Assembly (NCBI GenBank): GCA_017608955.1
Contig: JAFCEW010000013.1
Span: 1-10,475, forward strand
Direction of reading: 5' to 3'
DNA from: Candidatus Aenigmatarchaeota archaeon
GTDB taxonomy: Archaea; Aenigmatarchaeota; Aenigmatarchaeia; CG10238-14
DNA length: 10,475 nt
The translations under genes and the position numbers were made by a program. Shown here one piece after another: positions 6,919 to 10,475 of this stretch. A model generated the notes under the pieces. That model made no database searches, was not told where the DNA came from, and saw only the letters and a list, made by a program, of their open reading frames with translations. The first letter of the stretch is position 1. Every line of letters begins with the position of its first letter.

Positions 6919-7701
6919 CTATTTTTTGATTTTTTTGACTATTACATATATAATAACAAGGATTATACCCAAAGCAAATGCTATTAAAAATCTATCTCTA
7001 AATATATCAAGTATTTTATCAATAAAACTACTTGCAAATGAAGCTTCTTGGGGTAATTTTAATATAATCATTTTCTTTATTAAACCTACAAATAAAAATG
7101 GAATACCAATAAAAACACATGATATTCCAATGTTTTTAATTCCATTAAGAATTCCTGATAGCAAAATAATAATAACTGCTGTTATTATTGTTAAAATTAA
7201 GATATATTTCAAATTTTGTTTTAAATAATTATGAAAATAATTTGAAAATAATAGCCATGCTTTATTTTCTTCACTACCAGATTTTTTCCAATTTGTTAAA
7301 AAATCTCCAGTATATTCTTTATAATAAAGTTTGTCAAAAATATTTTTTGAAATTAAATTTACAATATCATGATAATTAGATGTGTCTTTGACTTCATTGC
7401 AATCTAAAGTTATGGATGATATCTCTATAGGAGTTTCTCCTGTTCCTAACGGAATTTCTATTTTGTTTGTTTGAGAATCTTTACATTGTTGTAGTAAAAG
7501 ATTATAGTTCATTTGCATTTCTGTTTCATTGCCCTCTATTGTTAAAGCACTGTTAAAAATATCAACCATGATTGGTTGTAGAGTATTATATTCTGTTAAT
7601 TCTAGAAGTCCATGTGTTATTAGTAAAAATGATAATGAGATAGAAAATATAAGACTAAATATAATTAAACTAATTTTTCTTAAAATACTCTTGATTGACA
7701 T
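6919..7701 (-). CDS. membrane protein with one N-terminal and three C-terminal TM helices
   Basis: A 260-residue protein of unknown function. TM1 is about residues 9-31. A polar domain of about 130 residues follows (33-162), with two cysteines (C73, C101) that could form a disulfide if it faces outward. TM2 and TM3 (about 163-188 and 191-210) lie close together, then a short amphipathic stretch with the charged segment DIFRDRF, and TM4 (237-256) ends in a Lys-rich tail. The positive residues at both ends suggest that both termini are cytoplasmic. No enzyme motif is seen. It begins 21 bases after the adenylate kinase stop with no clear ribosome-binding site, and tRNA-Met follows, so it sits in the middle of the minus-strand cluster. 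Confidence 0.75.
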   Translation of the reverse strand: MSIKSILRKISLIIFSLIFSISLSFLLITHGLLELTEYNTLQPIMVDIFNSALTIEGNETEMQMNYNLLLQQCKDSQTNKIEIPLGTGETPIEISSITLDCNEVKDTSNYHDIVNLISKNIFDKLYYKEYTGDFLTNWKKSGSEENKAWLLFSNYFHNYLKQNLKYILILTIITAVIIILLSGILNGIKNIGISCVFIGIPFLFVGLIKKMIILKLPQEASFASSFIDKILDIFRDRFLIAFALGIILVIIYVIVKKIKK

Positions 7702-7722
7702 TGATTAATATTTTGATTTCTA

Positions 7723-8301
7723 TTATTTTATTATTTTTAATATTTCTTCTGCATTTTTTTCTGCATGTTCAAATTCATATGTTTCTGGCTCATATCTTTT
7801 GAGTATTTTTACTGTACATTGACATAATTCAGAACAAATAAAAGCATAGTATTTTTGTACCTCTTGTTCTAATTTTATTCCTTCAATATCAAATGCTGCT
7901 GATCTTTCCCTTCCTAATTCTTTGAGATCTTTGTTTCTTCTTTGTAAAATAAATTCTGGCTTATATTCTAGAAGAACTATTGCATCAGGTTTTATTATAT
8001 CTAAGGCAAATGTTGGCAGTCCAGGATAAAATCCACCAGGCTTTGTGAAAAACAAATTTGTATCTATTATTGTATCCTCTTCAAGGTCATTCTTAATTTC
8101 TTCAAATACTTTCTTTTGTATATTAACATATTCTCTTTTTCTTATTGCTTTATCTCCCTCATCTCTTTTTAGTCCTTTTTCTTTGAATACTTTTTCAAAA
8201 TAATCTCCAACTCTTATAACTTTCATTGGTTTTTTCTTTGTAACATATTCTATTACTTTAGATTTTCCAGCTCCTTTTACACCAGATATCACAATTATCA
8301 T
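7723..8301 (-). CDS. adkA: archaeal-type adenylate kinase AdkA
   Basis: A 192-residue cytoplasmic P-loop kinase that converts AMP and ATP to two ADP. The Walker A loop is GVKGAGKS (7-14). The AdkA-specific pattern follows: IIDTNLFFTKPGGFYPGLP (78-96), then DIIKPDAIVLLEYKPEFI, the Arg pair R121-R122 and the R131-E-R133 lid segment. The archaeal AdkA family, unlike bacterial Adk, lacks a large lid and is about this long. A strong GGAGGT (8308-8313) seven bases before the ATG sets the start. The gene lies 20 bases downstream of tRNA-Lys(CTT), so its leader is defined by tRNA 3' processing if the two are co-transcribed. In many archaea adkA sits near secY in the ribosomal operons; here it does not. 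Confidence 0.9.
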   Translation of the reverse strand: MIIVISGVKGAGKSKVIEYVTKKKPMKVIRVGDYFEKVFKEKGLKRDEGDKAIRKREYVNIQKKVFEEIKNDLEEDTIIDTNLFFTKPGGFYPGLPTFALDIIKPDAIVLLEYKPEFILQRRNKDLKELGRERSAAFDIEGIKLEQEVQKYYAFICSELCQCTVKILKRYEPETYEFEHAEKNAEEILKIIK

Positions 8302-8321
8302 TTTAATACCTCCGTACTCTA

Positions 8322-8413
8322 TGGGCCTAGTCGGATTTGAACCGACGACCTTGTGGTTTCTCCATGAATATTAGTTAAGAGCCACCTGCTCTACCATGCT
8401 GAGCTATAGGCCC
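8322..8413 (-). tRNA. tRNA-Lys (CTT) with an 18-nt intron
   Basis: The mature form is 74 nt. The acceptor stem is GGGCCTA/TAGGCCC, the D stem GCTC/GAGC, the anticodon stem GGTGG/CCACA with loop CTCTTAA (anticodon CTT, reading AAG), and the T stem GTCGG/CCGAC with loop TTCAAAT, with discriminator A. The outermost anticodon-stem pair is a G-A mismatch. CCA is not encoded. It follows tRNA-Lys(TTT) by 6 bases, and the two share an identical D-arm region (TAGCTCAGCATGGTAGAGCA), so they probably arose by duplication or conversion. Confidence 0.94.
8358..8375 (-). other. tRNA-Lys(CTT) intron, 18 nt, position 37/38
   Basis: The excised bases are ACTAATATTCATGGAGAA. The splice motif fits the archaeal rule: exon CTCT pairs with intron GGAG (three Watson-Crick pairs and one G-T) between the 3-base bulges TA|A and AA|A, each cut after its second base. 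There is almost no inner helix, so the motif is bulge-helix-loop rather than full bulge-helix-bulge. Confidence 0.88.
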
Positions 8414-8419
8414 AAATAG

Positions 8420-8493
8420 TGGGCCGAGCAGGATTCGAACCTGCGACCAACGGCTTAAAAGGCCGCTGCTCTACCATGCTGAGCTACCGGCCC
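8420..8493 (-). tRNA. tRNA-Lys (TTT)
   Basis: A complete 74-nt cloverleaf without an intron. The acceptor stem is GGGCCGG with a GCTCGGCCC 3' side, the D stem GCTC/GAGC, the anticodon stem GCGGC/GCCGT with loop CTTTTAA (anticodon TTT, reading AAA and AAG), and the T stem GCAGG/CCTGC with loop TTCGAAT; the discriminator is A and no CCA is encoded. Its first 10 bases are also the last codons and stop of the dephospho-CoA kinase gene. A weak TATA-like stretch (AAATTTAAAG, about 30-39 bases upstream, inside that gene) could drive it separately. Confidence 0.96.
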
Positions 8494-8993
8494 AATTTGG
8501 TTAATAAATTTTGACATCTTTTCTTTAAATTTTTATCTATTTTAACTAAAATAAATCCTTTTTTCATAAATCCATATAATATAGCAGTATTTTCATCAGA
8601 TTCTATTATAGCAGGCATTACTGCCAAATCTTCTTCTCCTTCAACTTTTATTTTAACTTTATTATTTTTTGCTATTGAAGATTTTATTGCATCCCATAAT
8701 TCTTGTGTTATATTGCCTTTTGGATTTTTTACTCGAATTTCTTCGGCATCAAATTTATTTAGGAGTTCTTTAATAGTTTGTGTTACTGATTGCCTATTTT
8801 GTTTTTCATCAAAAATAACTATATCAGGATTTATATTGTTTTTAATTAATTCAGAACTTATAATATCTCCAACAGATATAATTTTTTTATTTTTTAAAAT
8901 TTCTTTTACCTGTTTTACGGATGTATATAATTTTCCATAAGGTTTTCTAAATTCTGGTTTTATTTTTTCAGAAACAATATATCTGTTTAATAT
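8484..8993 (-). CDS. GTP-dependent dephospho-CoA kinase (DUF359), non-canonical start
   Basis: This reading frame encodes a full DUF359 protein, the archaeal enzyme that uses GTP to phosphorylate dephospho-CoA in the last step of CoA synthesis. From the proposed ATA start (169 residues) the family landmarks are EFRKPYGKL (14-22), SVGDIIS (40-46), FDEKQNR (61-67), VKNPKGNIT (88-96) and EGEEDLAVMPAI (118-129), then YGFMKKGFILVKI. No frameshift interrupts them. No ATG, GTG or TTG occurs in frame between the L37e TAG stop (8999-8997) and the conserved core. ATA at 8993 lies 5 bases after GAGGT (9003-8999) and gives a normal-looking N-terminus, LNRYIVSE; ATT at 8978 is the alternative. The TAG stop is bases 8-10 of tRNA-Lys(TTT). 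It follows L37e in the same operon. Function is firm; the start is inferred. Confidence 0.85.
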   Translation of the reverse strand: MLNRYIVSEKIKPEFRKPYGKLYTSVKQVKEILKNKKIISVGDIISSELIKNNINPDIVIFDEKQNRQSVTQTIKELLNKFDAEEIRVKNPKGNITQELWDAIKSSIAKNNKVKIKVEGEEDLAVMPAIIESDENTAILYGFMKKGFILVKIDKNLKKRCQNLLTKLGR

Positions 8994-8996
8994 AAA

Positions 8997-9185
8997 CTAC
9001 CTCTTTTTTCTGTTTCCTTGTAAATCTCTAGTTTGCCATGTATATCTTTTTATTTTTGGTGATTTTCCAAATCCACATGCAGAGCATTGTCTTTTTCTTA
9101 TATTATAAGATTTTTTACCACAACGTCTACATATGACATGGGTTCTTTTCTGATGTTTACCAAAACTAGTGGTTCCCTTAGTCAT
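8997..9185 (-). CDS. rpl37e: 50S ribosomal protein L37e
   Basis: A 62-residue zinc-finger ribosomal protein. It has the family N-terminus TKGTTSFGKHQKRTHVICRRCG, C19/C22 and C34/C37 as zinc ligands, the RQCSACGFG turn and the basic KRYTWQTRD tail. The length is normal. It lies 5 bases after the Sm-like gene, an order (Sm-like then L37e) widely kept in archaea; GAGTGA at the end of that gene acts as its ribosome-binding site. The stop TAG overlaps the GAGGT that serves the following dephospho-CoA kinase, so translation of the two is likely coupled. Confidence 0.95.
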   Translation of the reverse strand: MTKGTTSFGKHQKRTHVICRRCGKKSYNIRKRQCSACGFGKSPKIKRYTWQTRDLQGNRKKR

Positions 9186-9190
9186 TTAAT

Positions 9191-9406
9191 TCACTCAGGA
9201 GAAGCATACAAAATATTGTCGCCTCTTATTAACATTATTGAAAATTTCTTTTTATTTTCCCCCTGAATTTCTGCATTTTCTATCCATAGATTTAAATGTA
9301 AATCTAAGGCTTTTAAAGTTCCTGAGATTTCTTCACCATTTTTCAATTTTAAAAAAACTTTCTTTCCTTTTGCTCTATCTAATGCATCAATTGGTCTTTC
9401 TACCAT
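9191..9406 (-). CDS. Sm-like archaeal protein (LSm/SmAP)
   Basis: A 71-residue Sm-fold protein that would form a heptameric ring binding U-rich RNA. The N-terminal helix (MVERPIDALDRAKGK) precedes the Sm1 motif (FLKLKNGEEISGTLKALDLHLNLWI in outline, about 19-43) and the Sm2 motif IMLIRGDNILYASPE, where the IRGDN loop contacts RNA. The length matches archaeal SmAP1. The start is fixed by AAAGGTGA (9411-9418), a perfect ribosome-binding site, with a TATA-like box at 9434-9448. It is the first gene of the minus-strand cluster and diverges from the Rpp29 operon. It probably takes part in RNA processing or turnover. Confidence 0.94.
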   Translation of the reverse strand: MVERPIDALDRAKGKKVFLKLKNGEEISGTLKALDLHLNLWIENAEIQGENKKKFSIMLIRGDNILYASPE

Positions 9407-9410
9407 GTTT

Positions 9411-9448
9411 TCACCTTTAATTAGGATTGATATCTATAATATTTAAAA
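9411..9448 (-). promoter_or_regulatory. promoter and ribosome-binding site of the Sm-like gene
   Basis: The minus strand has TTTTAAATATTATAG (9448-9434) as a TATA-like box and AAAGGTGA (9418-9411) as the ribosome-binding site, 4 bases before the ATG. The spacing implies a leader of only about 10 bases. This promoter would drive the Sm-like, L37e and dephospho-CoA kinase genes and possibly the lysine tRNAs. Confidence 0.5.
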
Positions 9449-9456
9449 CTTACTTT

Positions 9457-9470
9457 TTTATTTAAATTTA
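9457..9470 (+). promoter_or_regulatory. TATA-like box for the Rpp29-uS17-uL14 operon
   Basis: TTTATTTAAATTTA is centred 26 bases before the ATG at 9490, with no ribosome-binding site between. The message is probably leaderless. It lies back to back with the Sm-like gene promoter in an 83-base gap. Confidence 0.5.
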
Positions 9471-9489
9471 AAAATTATTAAATGATAGT

Positions 9490-9771
9490 ATGTCTATAAA
9501 TGAATTTAATTTAGTAAGACATGAATTAATAGGACTAAAGGTAGAGATAGTTAAATGTACTAACAAGCAAAATATAGGATTAAAAGGTACAGTAATAGAC
9601 GAAACTTATAATATTATAAAGATAGAAACAAAAGATGGGAAAAAATCAATTCCAAAAAACATAACAGTATTTAAATTTACTCTACCAAATGGAAAGAATG
9701 TAAAGGTTGATGGTAAATTGCTTGTATCAAGGCCAGAAGACAGAATTAAGAAAAAATTTCCAAGATGGTAA
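9490..9771 (+). CDS. rnp1: RNase P protein component 1 (Rpp29/Pop4 family)
   Basis: A 93-residue protein with the Sm-like beta-barrel of archaeal Rpp29, which binds Rpp21 and the RNase P RNA for tRNA 5' maturation. Visible features are the HELIGLKVEI start of the barrel, GLKGTVIDETYNIIKIE (about 30-46), a KFTLPNG strand and the closing RPEDRIKKKFPRW. The length is normal. It heads an operon with uS17 one base after its stop, the usual archaeal order (Rpp29, uS17, uL14). Here the genes that commonly come before it (uL29 and a SUI1-type factor) are missing from the adjacent sequence. A near-leaderless start is suggested by the TATA box 26 bases upstream. Confidence 0.93.
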   Translation: MSINEFNLVRHELIGLKVEIVKCTNKQNIGLKGTVIDETYNIIKIETKDGKKSIPKNITVFKFTLPNGKNVKVDGKLLVSRPEDRIKKKFPRW

Positions 9772-9772
9772 T

Positions 9773-10099
9773 ATGAAAAAAGAAGTTGGTTTAAATATTA
9801 AGATGCCAGAAAAGAAATGTAGTGATAAGAATTGTCCTTTTCACGGTACTTTGTCACTCAGAGGAAAAATTTTACAAGGTATTATAGTTTCTGATAGAAT
9901 GCAAAAAAGTGTTGTTGTTGAAAGAACATATTTACATTATTTACCAAAATATGAGAGATATGAAAGAAAACACACAAGAATTTCTGCACACAACCCTCCA
10001 TGTATTAATGCAAAAAAAGGTGATAAAGTAAAAATTGCTGAATGCAGACCCTTAAGTAAAACAAAACATTTTGTTGTTGTGGAAGTGATGAAAAAATGA
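9773..10099 (+). CDS. rps17: 30S ribosomal protein uS17
   Basis: A 108-residue archaeal S17. The archaeal CxxxxCPFHG motif lies near residues 16-25 (KCSDKNCPFHG), followed by the OB-fold core LRGKILQGIIVSDRMQKSVV, the loop region LPKYERYERKHTRISAHNPP, and GDKVKIAECRPLSKTKHFVV. It binds 16S rRNA early in small-subunit assembly. The start at 9773 is chosen over an upstream in-frame ATG (9707) because the latter would overlap Rpp29 by about 65 bases and add a non-conserved sequence. Its TGA overlaps the ATG of uL14 by two bases (ATGA), so the two are coupled. Confidence 0.95.
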   Translation: MKKEVGLNIKMPEKKCSDKNCPFHGTLSLRGKILQGIIVSDRMQKSVVVERTYLHYLPKYERYERKHTRISAHNPPCINAKKGDKVKIAECRPLSKTKHFVVVEVMKK

Positions 10100-10475
10100 A
10101 AGCAGTAAAAGCAAAAGTAACAAGAGCTATTCCAGTAGGAGCAAAGATACAATGTGCAGATAATACTGGAGCCAAAGAATTGCAGGTAATATCAGTTATT
10201 GGATATAAAGGAAGAAAAAGAAGATTAGGTTCTGCTGGTGTTGCTGACATGATTGTTTGTTCTGTAAAAAAAGGAACGCCAAAATGGAGAAAACAAGTTG
10301 TTAGAGCCGTTATAGTTAGACAAAAAAAAGAATATAGAAGAGCAAATGGATTAAGAGTAAAATTTGAGGATAATGCAGCAGTTTTGGTTAATGATAGGGG
10401 TGATCCTCAAGGGTCTCAAATAAAAGGTCCTATTGCCAAAGAAGTAGTTGAAAGATTTCTTACAATAGGTAAAAT
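10096..10475 (+). CDS. rpl14: 50S ribosomal protein uL14, 3' end outside the window
   Basis: 126 codons are visible before the window ends. Conserved blocks are IQCADNTGAKELQVISVIGYKG (about residues 18-39, in outline), GVADMIVCSVKKGTP, VVRAVIVRQKKEYRR, FEDNAAVLVN and GPIAKEV. Archaeal uL14 is about 130-140 residues, so only a few are missing. It sits on the subunit interface of the large subunit. The start overlaps the uS17 stop. The usual next genes (uL24, S4e, uL5) would be expected just beyond the edge. Confidence 0.96.
   Translation, partial: MKAVKAKVTRAIPVGAKIQCADNTGAKELQVISVIGYKGRKRRLGSAGVADMIVCSVKKGTPKWRKQVVRAVIVRQKKEYRRANGLRVKFEDNAAVLVNDRGDPQGSQIKGPIAKEVVERFLTIGK

Noticed and set aside
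8713..8940. A 75-codon plus-strand open frame.
   Set aside because: It lies antisense to the dephospho-CoA kinase, whose conserved motifs explain the region.
8997..8999. TAG recoded as an amino acid (for example pyrrolysine), giving an L37e-kinase fusion.
   Set aside because: TAG also ends the nuclease, the transporter and the kinase itself at sensible places, and a GAGGT site precedes ATA, so a separate start is simpler.
9707..9772. A longer uS17 start at 9707.
   Set aside because: It would overlap Rpp29 heavily and add sequence unlike the uS17 family; the ATG at 9773 gives the normal N-terminus.
9937..10250. Minus-strand open frames opposite uS17 and uL14.
   Set aside because: Both lie wholly within conserved ribosomal protein genes on the other strand.

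Overview
The window looks like a chromosomal segment of a low-GC archaeon, most likely a small-genome DPANN-type lineage (Woesearchaeota, Pacearchaeota or Nanoarchaeota-like). The archaeal signs are both RNase P proteins Rpp21 and Rpp29, an Sm-like protein next to ribosomal protein L37e, the archaeal adenylate kinase AdkA, a GTP-dependent dephospho-CoA kinase, archaeal-type uS17 and uL14, tRNA genes with introns and no encoded CCA, and TATA-like boxes upstream of short or absent leaders. The lineage is inferred from gene content, AT richness and compact packing. TAA, TAG and TGA all serve as ordinary stops, so the code is standard.

Layout. Left edge (minus strand): Rpp21 (301-600) followed 2 bases later by a small two-TM protein (32-298). 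Divergent from these, on the plus strand, is a 727-residue secreted, C-terminally anchored multi-domain surface protein (702-2885). From 2916 to 9406 everything lies on the minus strand. In transcription order it reads Sm-like protein, L37e, dephospho-CoA kinase, tRNA-Lys(TTT), tRNA-Lys(CTT, 18-nt intron), AdkA, a 4-TM membrane protein, tRNA-Met(CAT, 42-nt intron), a coiled-coil protein, an MFS transporter, a 55-residue histone-fold protein, a Cas4-like PD-(D/E)XK nuclease and tRNA-Thr(GGT). Right edge (plus strand): Rpp29, uS17 and uL14 (cut by the window end), the head of a ribosomal protein operon.

How the genes relate. Most are housekeeping: translation (uS17, uL14, L37e, four tRNAs), tRNA 5' processing (Rpp21 and Rpp29, which pair with each other in archaeal RNase P), RNA binding (Sm-like), nucleotide and CoA metabolism (AdkA, DPCK) and chromatin (histone). 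The surface protein, the membrane protein, the coiled-coil protein and the transporter make up the envelope-related and unassigned part.

The two genes easiest to miss are also the most interesting. The dephospho-CoA kinase (8484-8993) is intact over its conserved core but has no ATG, GTG or TTG start, and its stop codon lies inside tRNA-Lys(TTT). The histone-fold protein (3953-4120) is only 55 residues long and lacks most of helix 3. I see no CRISPR array, insertion sequence, integrase or defence cassette. There is no gene-free stretch longer than about 110 bases.
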